Source of the DNA: JBMYXZ01 sp049608925 | Lineage (GTDB): Bacteria; Pseudomonadota; Alphaproteobacteria; JAGOMX01 | Reading direction: 5' to 3' | NCBI GenBank assembly: GCA_049608925.1 | Contig: JBMYXZ010000001.1 | Span: 1-47,037 of the forward strand | DNA: 47,037 nucleotides | Part shown: positions 33,150 through 41,977 of the stretch, piece after piece | Position numbering within the stretch: position 1 is the first letter of the stretch | How the letters are laid out: every line of letters starts with the position of its first letter | The notes under the pieces: generated by a model | The model's input: the letters and a program-made list of their open reading frames with translations, nothing else | Told to the model about the DNA's origin: nothing | Database searches by the model: none | Translations under genes and position numbers: made by a program

Positions 33150-34231
33150 CAAAAACGGTTTTACAAGTTCTGCCACGCTTAAATTCTGGTGGTGTTGAGC
33201 GTGGGACCGTAGAACTAGACAAATATCTTCGCGATAAGGGATGGAATTCTATTGTTTGTTCTGAAGGGGGGGCACTGGTTAGTCCAGACATGCATCACAT
33301 CAGCCTGGATGTTGCCAGCAAGAATCCGCTGACGATAATCAAAAATATCTTCAAGCTTGAAAGTGTTATACGCCAAAATAAGGTGGACATTGTCCATGCC
33401 CGGTCTCGTGCGCCTGCTTGGAGTGCCTACTTTGCGGCAAAACGTGCTGGTGTGCCATTCGTCACAACTGTTCATTCGACATACTCATGCCAAAATGCTT
33501 TCAAGCGCTGGTATAACGGTGTCATGGTGAAAGGGGTAAGGACAATTGTCGCGTCTGACTATATGCTGGCCTATATTCAGAAACACTTTAGTGGTAAGTT
33601 CAACCAAGACCACGTCAGAATTATCCCAAGAGGCCTTGATCCCAGCGTCTTTAATCCTTCTGAAGTCACACCCAAAGACCTTGATGCACTACACACCGAA
33701 TGGGGCATCTCAGGCGACACCGATATAATTCTATTGCCCGGACGCCAGACGCGCAGAAAAGGACACTTGTTAGCCCTCGATGCCTTCAAGCCCATAGCGC
33801 AACAAGCGATTCTGGTAATGGTCGGTGAATTCAGCAAAAGCAGCACCTATTACAACCAAATCGTGACTCACGCCAACGAGTTGGGAATATTTGATCGCGT
33901 GCGTATTTTTGATAACGATCCTAATATCCGGCGCGCCTATGCCGCAGCAAAAATCGTTTTAATACCTTCCCAAACTCCTGAAGCCTTTGGCAGGACTGTA
34001 ATTGAAGCCCAAGCAATGGGCTGCACTGTTGTTTCATCAGACTTTGGAACACCAAAGTATCTTATCGAAGATGGCAAAACAGGCTGGTTAGTGCCTTATG
34101 ATAGTGTGACTGATTGGACGGACAAAATAAAGCAAACCCTGGAAAGCCCCAGGATGCCTAGACATATTGAACACACGCTTGAAAAAATGTGCAGCTCCAC
34201 CGTCAGCGTTTACAAAGAAGTTACAGATTGA
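33146..34231 (+). CDS. GT4-family glycosyltransferase
   Basis: A 361-residue GT-B glycosyltransferase. The N-terminal acceptor-side motif is LPRLNSGGVERGTVEL. The C-terminal nucleotide-sugar domain includes LLPGRQTRRKGHLLALDAF and the EX7E motif PEAFGRTVIEAQAMG. Such enzymes transfer sugars from NDP-sugars (retaining) in lipopolysaccharide or exopolysaccharide synthesis. Donor and acceptor are unknown; no other surface-sugar genes are adjacent. The 4-nt overlap with tatD implies cotranscription. No transmembrane helix. Confidence 0.9.
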   Translation: MTKTVLQVLPRLNSGGVERGTVELDKYLRDKGWNSIVCSEGGALVSPDMHHISLDVASKNPLTIIKNIFKLESVIRQNKVDIVHARSRAPAWSAYFAAKRAGVPFVTTVHSTYSCQNAFKRWYNGVMVKGVRTIVASDYMLAYIQKHFSGKFNQDHVRIIPRGLDPSVFNPSEVTPKDLDALHTEWGISGDTDIILLPGRQTRRKGHLLALDAFKPIAQQAILVMVGEFSKSSTYYNQIVTHANELGIFDRVRIFDNDPNIRRAYAAAKIVLIPSQTPEAFGRTVIEAQAMGCTVVSSDFGTPKYLIEDGKTGWLVPYDSVTDWTDKIKQTLESPRMPRHIEHTLEKMCSSTVSVYKEVTD

Positions 34232-34264
34232 ACAAATATTTACGCATATTTAAGCATAAACAAA

Positions 34265-34270
34265 TATAAT
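34265..34270 (+). promoter_or_regulatory. Candidate -10 element upstream of the small secreted protein
   Basis: A perfect TATAAT lies 32 nt before the ATG at 34302 in an AT-rich gap. No good -35 is present at 16-18 nt. Two copies of ACAAATAT (34232-34239 and 34259-34266) flank the region. Chance occurrence in AT-rich DNA is possible. Confidence 0.3.
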
Positions 34271-34301
34271 CATAATAGATGTTTTTATTTGGGGTATATT
34301 T

Positions 34302-34796
34302 ATGCGTTATATATTTTTTGCTATATTTTTCTCTACTTTTTCAACCCTTGTGTATGCACAATGTGAAGTTCGCGACACAGAAAGATTTAATAAGCAGATT
34401 CAGGAACTTAATCAGAAACGGGATTTACTCTCTGACGACTTAAAAAAGAAGTATGATCGCAAAATTGCTAAAATCAAAAAGGATATTAAGTTCGCTGAAA
34501 AAATTGGTCGTATGGCCCCGAATACACGCAGCGAAGGCTTGTGCAATGCTGTAACGCAAAACATCAGCGAAGATTTGAGTACTATTGCTCAATTGATTAC
34601 CAAAAGAGATGTGTTAGAAGCTGTAGACGATCAGAAGAATATATATATGGTCTCTAAGCAAGTTCAGGGAAATATTTATTCTCTTCGCGAGCTATGCCCC
34701 AAATTAAGAAAATTACCTGAGGACCAATACAAAGTGGTTGCAGAAAATGCGATCGTCGAAAAGTATTTGGGGTTCTGCAAGAACATGCAAATGTAG
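34302..34796 (+). CDS. Small secreted helical protein of unknown function
   Basis: A 164-residue protein with a clear signal peptide cleaving near VYA/QCE (residue 19). Residues 25-70 are highly charged, heptad-like and probably coiled coil (FNKQIQELNQKRDLLSDDLK, then a Lys-rich stretch). Four cysteines in the mature part (C21, C81, C132, C159 by eye) could form two disulfides, consistent with a periplasmic or extracellular location. I recognise no family. It sits alone between the glycosyltransferase and the ThiD-like gene in AT-rich flanks, resembling the other orphan secreted genes of the window. Confidence 0.75.
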   Translation: MRYIFFAIFFSTFSTLVYAQCEVRDTERFNKQIQELNQKRDLLSDDLKKKYDRKIAKIKKDIKFAEKIGRMAPNTRSEGLCNAVTQNISEDLSTIAQLITKRDVLEAVDDQKNIYMVSKQVQGNIYSLRELCPKLRKLPEDQYKVVAENAIVEKYLGFCKNMQM

Positions 34797-34883
34797 AGCT
34801 TACAACCTTTTTGGCAGAATAACGATTTTTAAACCATTATTTTTTATCATCACTTAGATGATATTTAGATAAAGGGTAATCTT

Positions 34884-35732
34884 ATGCAAAATCGTGTTCT
34901 ATTGATTGGAGAATTCATCACGAATAAAGGCTATGGCCTTCTTGGTGACACAATCACTACTGCGGCACTTGGCGGCACGCCTGTAATTTCTACACCAAGT
35001 ATAACATGTGTGTCAGAAGAGACCACCACACAGTCCCTACCAATAGATTTTACACGCCAACAATTGCGCGCGTGTTTTACAGATCCTGGTGTGGATGCTG
35101 TTAAGCTTGGGTCAGTCGTATCAGGTCCTTTCATGAAGCAATTTGCAGATTGCATTGTAGACAATCAAATTGATGTGCCAATCGTATTCAATCCTATTAT
35201 CAGCTCTGAAAGCCGAGAAGTCCTTATCACAAAGGGCGTTTTGGCAGACCTGCAACAATACTTGTATCCCATCACAACCTTGATGATCCTTAGCACACAA
35301 GATATTGATCACTTTATTTCAGGTAAGGTCAGTGACCGCGCTTCCATCATAGAAGCTGCCGGTGAAATTAACAGGCATGGCCCCCGTAATGTATACGTAA
35401 CTGGAACAATTCCAGAGACTGGCGAGCCTATTAATATCCTGGTTAGTGACTCTCATAAAAGTGCAAAATACCAAGAACTCTGTCCAGACAGAACACAAGC
35501 AGCGACAGGCACTTGGGCGTTGTCATCTGCGATTGCAACCTTCCTTAGCCGTGGCTTGGACTTACAAACAGCCATCGCCTATGGACATCAATTTGTGAAT
35601 ACGGCATTCGGAGAGTCTTCAGAGAATCTTCACGAAGATTTCCAAAGGCTGAACCTGATTCATACTATTGGAATCTTCCAGCCAGACACAGCGCAAACTG
35701 CTCCCTGGCAAGCATTGGAAATGGCTTCTTAA
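34884..35732 (+). CDS. ThiD-like (ribokinase-fold) protein with degenerate active site
   Basis: A 282-residue protein of the hydroxymethylpyrimidine/phosphomethylpyrimidine kinase fold. It keeps the ThiD layout: an N-terminal loop (residues 8-30), VDAVKLGSVVSGPFM (70-84), VPIVFNPIIS (98-107) and a C-terminal GTWALSSAIATFLSRG (209-224). Key positions differ: the usual GTGC(T/A)LSSAI anion-hole loop is GTW-ALSSAI, one residue shorter and without the cysteine, and the normal LDPVM aspartate is Asn (FNP). The usual GSDSSGGAGIQAD loop is GEFITNKGYGLLGD. It may bind a ligand without phosphorylating it, or use another substrate. No other thiamine genes are nearby. Confidence 0.7.
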   Translation: MQNRVLLIGEFITNKGYGLLGDTITTAALGGTPVISTPSITCVSEETTTQSLPIDFTRQQLRACFTDPGVDAVKLGSVVSGPFMKQFADCIVDNQIDVPIVFNPIISSESREVLITKGVLADLQQYLYPITTLMILSTQDIDHFISGKVSDRASIIEAAGEINRHGPRNVYVTGTIPETGEPINILVSDSHKSAKYQELCPDRTQAATGTWALSSAIATFLSRGLDLQTAIAYGHQFVNTAFGESSENLHEDFQRLNLIHTIGIFQPDTAQTAPWQALEMAS

Positions 35733-38542
35733 GCCAGGCCGGTAATACCTTCTGACCGCAATTTGGCGCGATAATCTTCGAGCATATCACCAATTTTTTG
35801 GGCTTCTTCGATTTGCTCGACGATTTCGCCCTTGTTCCATACATCAATTTGATCGTTGGACGTTACCACGTTAAAGGCGTTTTTAAGCGGGCTTTTAGAC
35901 ATAATATCTCCATAGGCCCCCCTAATCTGCGATAGTCCTTTCTCGTCTTGCTGGAATAACAAGGACACCGCAAGCGTCATAACAAGCCTTGGGTCAACAG
36001 GCTTATTAGATTCCTCCTGACCACGAATCATATCGGCAAGTACTGATGTTAATTTTGCCCATTCTTTTCTGCTTAGTAGCACCTTCATCCGCAAGGTATT
36101 TGCTTTTTCCGAGCTATCACCCTCAAGGACTTCTTCTACTTTGTCATATTCTTTCATCATCAAGTGCGCCTGAGCTTTTAGATAGCGATGCTCCTCTTCT
36201 GGGCTGCTGGCAAGCGCTTGCAATGTCTTCTTTGGTTTATGCGCCAGTAAGGTTAGAACCGCATACTGGGTTAGCTTCTTTTGACGTTCATCTTCTGGGA
36301 TATCGTCAGAAGTCACCTGATCCAGCAACAGCTGGCTGGCCTTATTCACCAGGTTCAGGTCAATCATTATATCAACAACCGTATTGATGATTTCCGTTCT
36401 ACGTTCATCTTTTGGAATGAAATTATCAAACTTTTGATACAGCCCTAATGCCAACAAAGGAGAATTCTCACGAGAATCGCGTATAGCCCTGACAAAATAG
36501 TCCTGCACCTTTTGATCAATATGTGCTTTAGACGTTTCTTTGGGGAATCGTTTAATCGCTTGCCGCAGACAATGCAAACCATCCACATAGTTCTTTTGTT
36601 GAATATATAAGCCGCCTAAGCGCAACAATACGCGTAGCTCTAGCTCGTCCCCCTTCCAACGGTACCGCAGCCGCTTGATCATCTTCAGCTCGTCTTCAGG
36701 CTTAAGATCACCCTCTTTTCGTAACATCGTTGTCATAGCCAGTGTTGCCCGCACACCTTCGGCATAGTCACGATGTTTGGCGATATCCTTCAGGCGTTGT
36801 AATGCCCCACGCTTGTCTTCCTTAGCTAGCTGCATCGCCCCGATCAAACGTAAGCGCAAATGTTGATGCTTCGTCAGCGCGTTTTCTACCAACAAAGGCA
36901 GCATCGGTTTCGCAGGCTTCTTTAACCTATAGGCTTCGTCAAAAGCCTGCATGACAATTCGATTGCGCAGGAAATCAGGATATTTTTTAATTATTGCCTG
37001 ACTACCTTTTACCTTGGATATAATATCATTTGGCAGCTTTAATGCCGACTTAGCGGCATGCAACCACAGCTGGCTTTCCACATCACGCCGTAAACTAGGA
37101 TGCGATAACTCAGCAATAGCCAAATCGTGCCGGCCTGCAAGATAAGCCGCTAGACCTTTAATCGCGTGAAATTTTGGATATTCATCCAACGTTGGATTAT
37201 AAACCTCCATAGCCCCAAGCAAGCCGATAGCTTCCAGATCACGGCCAGTCACAATGTAATATTGTGCCAGATTTAAACGTGCCCCCCTACGCTTATCCTT
37301 CGGCTTAGAAATTATTTCATACTCAAGCTGGCGCTGGATTCCAGCCATTTTATCGCCCTTTGGCCGCCAGGTACCAAAATCAAACATCGACTCAGGATAA
37401 TACACTTCCCGTTTAAGACCGCGATCCTCGGCAGGAGACATAACCAACCCTCCTTTAGAGGCAATGGTAAGATTGCCAGGGCGCGACTTAATCTCTACGC
37501 TTTCTCCTTTTGCCTGGAACACCAATCCTTGATAGCTTTTCCACACATCAATCTGAGGCAATATCCTGGCTTGAGGGTGTCCCGCCAATTCAGGTCCAAC
37601 AGGCACAACTTTAAAGAGGCTATTATCGCTGGGGACAATGATGTCATGCACCTCGCCCATGCCCTCGTGCTTTATGTATAATTCGGGCTGATCACGGGGG
37701 TCCTTCACGATTTTGAAAATCATCGGGTTAATATTTGGATTATAGCTACGCCTGATATTCAGTTTCCAGCCATCTGACGCAGGTACGAGTTTGCCATGCC
37801 AATCATTCCCTAGCCGCAATTGAAAACCGCCATAATTTTCACCCGTAAAGGGGGCAATAGACACAATCTGATCTTGCCCGTCTTTTGCTTTATATTCGCT
37901 GATAAAATTAATCGGCTTATCCACGACCATTATCAGTGTTTTATTGTATGGGAACAGCACCGCTTTTGATTCACCATCGGTTGTAATGTGCAGGTGCATT
38001 CCAGCATCATCTTCCACAACCTTAATTGGGATGATCTTTTTTTCAGTTTTAGCAGGTGTCTCTGGCTCTTCAATCGCCTCCTCGACAGCATCTTCGACAA
38101 CTTCCTCTATAGCTTCTTGCGGTTTTTTGGCCGCGTCTTTAGAGGGCTTGTGTCCTGGCATAATCCCACTGCTTGCAGGCTTTATCATGGGCGTTTCAGG
38201 CTGCGCCCAAACGACATCCATCATGACACTGTTCTTAACCCTGAAAGTCCGAATATCAGCAGGTTTATCAACCGCAAGCTCAATTGCCAACTTAGGCGCA
38301 TTCTCGATTTTTGAGACGCTTACGTCCGGTGGCAGATAAAACTGCAGCTCTTTATCTGTGATGTTCTTCTTACCATCAAACTGGATGCGAATTTTTGGGA
38401 AGTCTTGGACGACCTCGTATTTGGTCTTTTTATCCCAGTTAAAAGCAATACGGGTAAAGCCTTTGTGTATACCAGCTTTTACAAACTGAGCATTTGCAGG
38501 GGCTGCAAGTATCGCAATTAGGATAACCAGACTATAGACCAC
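35729..38542 (-). CDS. Large exported TPR-repeat protein
   Basis: A 937-residue protein with a signal peptide ending near ANA/QFV. The N-terminal region (about 20-110) is beta-rich, resembling the AMIN-like start of alphaproteobacterial TPR proteins. An acidic, Glu/Pro-rich linker follows (about 125-175, EAIEEVVEDAVEEAIEEPE), and from about residue 400 to the end there are repeated helical pairs of TPR type. A periplasmic scaffold role is inferred from composition; no enzymatic motif is visible. The 3' end overlaps the convergent ThiD-like gene by 4 nt. It lies 51 nt downstream of asnB on the same strand. Confidence 0.8.
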   Translation of the reverse strand: MVYSLVILIAILAAPANAQFVKAGIHKGFTRIAFNWDKKTKYEVVQDFPKIRIQFDGKKNITDKELQFYLPPDVSVSKIENAPKLAIELAVDKPADIRTFRVKNSVMMDVVWAQPETPMIKPASSGIMPGHKPSKDAAKKPQEAIEEVVEDAVEEAIEEPETPAKTEKKIIPIKVVEDDAGMHLHITTDGESKAVLFPYNKTLIMVVDKPINFISEYKAKDGQDQIVSIAPFTGENYGGFQLRLGNDWHGKLVPASDGWKLNIRRSYNPNINPMIFKIVKDPRDQPELYIKHEGMGEVHDIIVPSDNSLFKVVPVGPELAGHPQARILPQIDVWKSYQGLVFQAKGESVEIKSRPGNLTIASKGGLVMSPAEDRGLKREVYYPESMFDFGTWRPKGDKMAGIQRQLEYEIISKPKDKRRGARLNLAQYYIVTGRDLEAIGLLGAMEVYNPTLDEYPKFHAIKGLAAYLAGRHDLAIAELSHPSLRRDVESQLWLHAAKSALKLPNDIISKVKGSQAIIKKYPDFLRNRIVMQAFDEAYRLKKPAKPMLPLLVENALTKHQHLRLRLIGAMQLAKEDKRGALQRLKDIAKHRDYAEGVRATLAMTTMLRKEGDLKPEDELKMIKRLRYRWKGDELELRVLLRLGGLYIQQKNYVDGLHCLRQAIKRFPKETSKAHIDQKVQDYFVRAIRDSRENSPLLALGLYQKFDNFIPKDERRTEIINTVVDIMIDLNLVNKASQLLLDQVTSDDIPEDERQKKLTQYAVLTLLAHKPKKTLQALASSPEEEHRYLKAQAHLMMKEYDKVEEVLEGDSSEKANTLRMKVLLSRKEWAKLTSVLADMIRGQEESNKPVDPRLVMTLAVSLLFQQDEKGLSQIRGAYGDIMSKSPLKNAFNVVTSNDQIDVWNKGEIVEQIEEAQKIGDMLEDYRAKLRSEGITGLA

Positions 38543-38593
38543 GAAGCTCTCATATTATTTTTGCTAAAATTCTAGCGGGTATTCCAGGGATCA

Positions 38594-40357
38594 TCAACCA
38601 TGCAAATACGCTAGTTTGGAATCGTTTTCCTTCAATCCTTCCATATGCACTTGATGCCACAGGCTGTAGAACAAGATAGACCAAGCTTTTCTGCCAGATT
38701 TGGCGGATGAATCGCTGAAGATATCATTAAGTTCGTCCTTAGAAAATATCTCGCGCGTGCACGGTAAATCATGCAGAGTGCCCAATATTTTTTCCCTGCG
38801 TGCATAAATCCACTGACCAACTGGGACCGTAAAACCTTTTTTCTTACCAAACGCCTCTGCTGCTGGACAATGTTGTTGCAACCATTTTCGCAACAGATAC
38901 TTACCAAATTTACCCTGAATTTTTGCAGAATCAGGCAGGTTAAAGGCAAAATCACCCAGAACAGGATCCAAAAACGGTGTGCGCCCCTCAACACTGTGTG
39001 CCATTAAACATCGATCCAATTTCAGTAGTAAATCAGCAGGCAACCAACCATGAATATCCACATATTGAGCTTGTTTCACCCGAGACCAGGATTTAAAGGT
39101 TTTCGCTTCATCATACAAGGACTGCATACGATCTTTCCAAGCCCATTTCTGGGAAAAATCGTGCTTTTCAAACATCCCTTTTAACCGCATCGGTTTGCCA
39201 AATAACCACCATGGTCTTGCGGCTGCACGATAGCGTCCATATCCGGCGAACAACTCGTCCCCCCCTTCTCCGCTTAAGATCACCTTAAGGCCAGAATCTT
39301 TTGCCATTTTTGCAAGCTTATAAGTCGGAAGAATCGCGTAATCCAAGCATGGGTCATCAAATGCTTTGGCGATTTTATAGAGAGAGGACCAAAAATCGGA
39401 CTCTCCAAACAGTGTCTCGTTGTATTCAGCGCCCAGAGATTTAGCGACCTTTTGAGCAGCTTCTCGTTCATCGTGTACTTGGCTGCCCTCAAAACCGCAG
39501 GTAAATGTCGTCACTGGCGAATCATTCAGCCGAGCCATCATCGTCAAAATGGCAGATGAGTCTATCCCACCAGACAAAAACATCCCATAAGGAACGTCTG
39601 ATCGCTGGTGAATATCCACTGTTTCTTCAAAAAGCTTATCGAAGTCAGAAAGAAGTCCATCAAAATCCTTTGCATCCCGAGATTCTGAAGGAGAGACAGG
39701 CGTGTGCTTATTAGAAGATTCTATACCTTTTCTGGTAATTGTCAGCGTCTCACCAGGCAAAAGGCGCCTGATGCTTTTATACAGAGTGTGTTGCCCACTA
39801 GAATAGTTCAAGTTCAGAAGTTCTGCTCGAGATATCGGATCAATTTCTGGATTCAGTAACCCCGCTGTGAAAAAGCTTTTAGGCTCGGAAGCAAAAGCCA
39901 CAATTTTTTCATCCTCATACAAATATAGAGGTTTGATTCCAAAAGGATCCCGCGAAAGGGTTATTTTTGACTGCAACGGGCACAGTACAGCCAGACCATA
40001 CATTCCCCGCAACTGACGAATTACGTCTTCCCTGTTCTGATGAAATAGATGCACAACTGGCTCAAAGTCTGAGTTTGAGTAAGTTTGCGTTGTGGGCGGA
40101 ACATCTTTTGCAAGCTCTTGATAGTTATATATTTCTCCGTTTCCAACCAACAATGTCCCGCTATCATTGTGCAGGGGTTGATGCCCACCCTTTAGGTCAA
40201 TAATAGACAAGCGTGTGTGGACAATTCCAAAACCATCTTGCACATACATACCCTGATCATCAGGACCTCGGTGTACCAAGCAGTTAGCCATACTTTGAAG
40301 TTGTTCGGTTGATACAGGCGCAGCAGTCTTAGATATTATTCCAGCAATTCCACACAT
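38594..40357 (-). CDS. asnB: Asparagine synthase (glutamine-hydrolysing)
   Basis: A 587-residue class II amidotransferase. The N-terminal glutaminase nucleophile is C2 (MCGIAGII), with RLSIIDL and GNGEIYNY in the glutaminase domain. The synthetase domain has the pyrophosphate loop SGGIDSS (262-268) and GEGGDELFAGYGRYR. It converts aspartate, glutamine and ATP to asparagine. Members of this family also amidate other acids, often in surface-sugar loci, so the substrate is not certain. It begins 9 nt after yejF ends, so it is very likely cotranscribed with the peptide importer. Slightly longer than E. coli AsnB (554). Confidence 0.92.
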   Translation of the reverse strand: MCGIAGIISKTAAPVSTEQLQSMANCLVHRGPDDQGMYVQDGFGIVHTRLSIIDLKGGHQPLHNDSGTLLVGNGEIYNYQELAKDVPPTTQTYSNSDFEPVVHLFHQNREDVIRQLRGMYGLAVLCPLQSKITLSRDPFGIKPLYLYEDEKIVAFASEPKSFFTAGLLNPEIDPISRAELLNLNYSSGQHTLYKSIRRLLPGETLTITRKGIESSNKHTPVSPSESRDAKDFDGLLSDFDKLFEETVDIHQRSDVPYGMFLSGGIDSSAILTMMARLNDSPVTTFTCGFEGSQVHDEREAAQKVAKSLGAEYNETLFGESDFWSSLYKIAKAFDDPCLDYAILPTYKLAKMAKDSGLKVILSGEGGDELFAGYGRYRAAARPWWLFGKPMRLKGMFEKHDFSQKWAWKDRMQSLYDEAKTFKSWSRVKQAQYVDIHGWLPADLLLKLDRCLMAHSVEGRTPFLDPVLGDFAFNLPDSAKIQGKFGKYLLRKWLQQHCPAAEAFGKKKGFTVPVGQWIYARREKILGTLHDLPCTREIFSKDELNDIFSDSSAKSGRKAWSILFYSLWHQVHMEGLKENDSKLAYLHG

Positions 40358-40366
40358 GTAAGACGT

Positions 40367-41977
40367 CTATCCTTTTGGAGCCGAAATCTCAAGATCATAG
40401 GAAGCAGACAAAAGCTTTTGTGTATATTCTTCTTGAGGATTCAGGAAGATATCTTCGGAAAGGCCTTGTTCAACGATTTTGCCTTTTAACATGACCACAA
40501 TTTTATGGCTCATAGCCTTTACCACACTAAGGTCATGGCTGATAAAGATATAAGCCAGTTTATATTTCTTTTGTATGTTTCTTAGCAAATCAATAACTTC
40601 TGACTGAACCGCACGGTCCAATGCAGATGTTGGCTCGTCTAAAATCAACAGTTTAGGCTTTAAGATCAAAGCGCGTGCAATGGCGATGCGTTGACGCTGA
40701 CCGCCAGAAAATTCATGGGGATAACGATGGCGTGTTCTGGGGTCAATACCAACTTCATTCAGAACGCTTTTCACCATTTTGGTTTCTTCATCCTTGCTGG
40801 AAGCAAGTTTGTGGACTTTCACCCCTTCTGCAACAATCTGGTGAACGGTCATTCTGGGGCTTAATGATCCAAATGGGTCTTGGAAGACGACCTGCATATC
40901 ACGCCTGTAACTGCGGAATTGCTTGCTGGGAATAGACTGGATGTCCGTCCCTTCAAGTAAAATTTCGCCCTCGCTTTGCTGCAAGCGCATGATTGCCATG
41001 GCCAATGTTGTTTTACCAGAGCCACTTTCCCCCACAATCCCAAGCGTTTCACCCTGCCTAACATGCACAGATACATCATTAACAGCGTGCAGAAAGCTAG
41101 ATGTTTTACCCCAAAAAGTCTTCGCCGTTGGAAATTTCACATGAACATTCGAAGCTGATACAATGTCTTTTGCGGTTTTTTTCACCGCCTCCGGAGCACC
41201 TTTTGGCACAGACCCAATAAGGTGTTGGGTATATTCATGGCTAGGGCTATCCATTACCTGTTTCATGGTCCCGGATTCAACTATCTGGCCATTGTACAAA
41301 ACGTTCACACGCTTTGCCATGTGCCTAACCACTCCAAGATCATGAGTGATCAGCAACAATGCCATATTTAGCCTGCCTTGCAGCTCTTTTAACAAGTCGA
41401 GAATTTGTGCCTGGGTTGTAACATCCAGAGCTGTTGTGGGCTCATCAGCGATCAGAAGCTTTGGATTGCCGGCTAAAGCCATTGCAATCATGATACGTTG
41501 CCGCTGCCCTCCGGACAGCTCGTGTGGCAGGGCAGATAGCCTATCTTTGCCGTCAGAAAAGCCCACCAGCTCCAGCAGCTCGACAATTCGATCTGTCACA
41601 GCGCTTGCGCGCAAGTCACTATGCAAGCGCACAGACTCTCCAATCTGCTTTTCAATACTGTGCAGAGGGTTCAGGGACGTCATGGGCTCTTGGAAAATCA
41701 TTCCGATATCACCGCCACGTAAGTCCCGCAGCTCGTCTGGTGACATGGTTAAGGTGTCCTTGCCTTCAAAGACGATTTTGCCTGATGGATGATGGGCAAA
41801 CGGATAAGGCAAAAGCTTTAGAATTGACAGTGACGCAGCTGTTTTACCCGAGCCACTTTCCCCAACCAAAGCAACTGTCTCGCCCTCGTGGATGTCATAG
41901 CTAATCCCACGCACCGCTTTGGTGTCACCATAATTAACTGATAGATTGCAGACGTCTAGTAGGGGGATCTGCTTCAT
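40367..41977 (-). CDS. yejF: YejF-type peptide ABC transporter ATP-binding protein (two ABC domains)
   Basis: A 536-residue protein with two ABC ATPase domains. Each has Walker A (GESGSGKTAAS near residue 36; GESGSGKTTLA near 315), a signature (LSGGQRQRIMIAMAL and FSGGQRQRIAIARAL), Walker B (LLIADEPTTALD, LLILDEPTSALD) and a switch histidine. A C-terminal oligopeptide-binding stretch follows each. Fused ATPase pairs of this type are typical of YejABEF, the importer of peptides and microcin C. It overlaps yejE by 4 nt. Confidence 0.92.
   Translation of the reverse strand: MKQIPLLDVCNLSVNYGDTKAVRGISYDIHEGETVALVGESGSGKTAASLSILKLLPYPFAHHPSGKIVFEGKDTLTMSPDELRDLRGGDIGMIFQEPMTSLNPLHSIEKQIGESVRLHSDLRASAVTDRIVELLELVGFSDGKDRLSALPHELSGGQRQRIMIAMALAGNPKLLIADEPTTALDVTTQAQILDLLKELQGRLNMALLLITHDLGVVRHMAKRVNVLYNGQIVESGTMKQVMDSPSHEYTQHLIGSVPKGAPEAVKKTAKDIVSASNVHVKFPTAKTFWGKTSSFLHAVNDVSVHVRQGETLGIVGESGSGKTTLAMAIMRLQQSEGEILLEGTDIQSIPSKQFRSYRRDMQVVFQDPFGSLSPRMTVHQIVAEGVKVHKLASSKDEETKMVKSVLNEVGIDPRTRHRYPHEFSGGQRQRIAIARALILKPKLLILDEPTSALDRAVQSEVIDLLRNIQKKYKLAYIFISHDLSVVKAMSHKIVVMLKGKIVEQGLSEDIFLNPQEEYTQKLLSASYDLEISAPKG

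Noticed and set aside
34845..34863. ATCATC-acttA-GATGAT hairpin upstream of the ThiD-like gene
   Set aside because: Short AT-rich stem with no T run and no overlap with a Shine-Dalgarno; could be chance.
40361..40368. Palindrome AGACGTCT at the yejF-asnB junction as an operator
   Set aside because: Only 8 bp, single copy and inside an operon; not distinguishable from chance.
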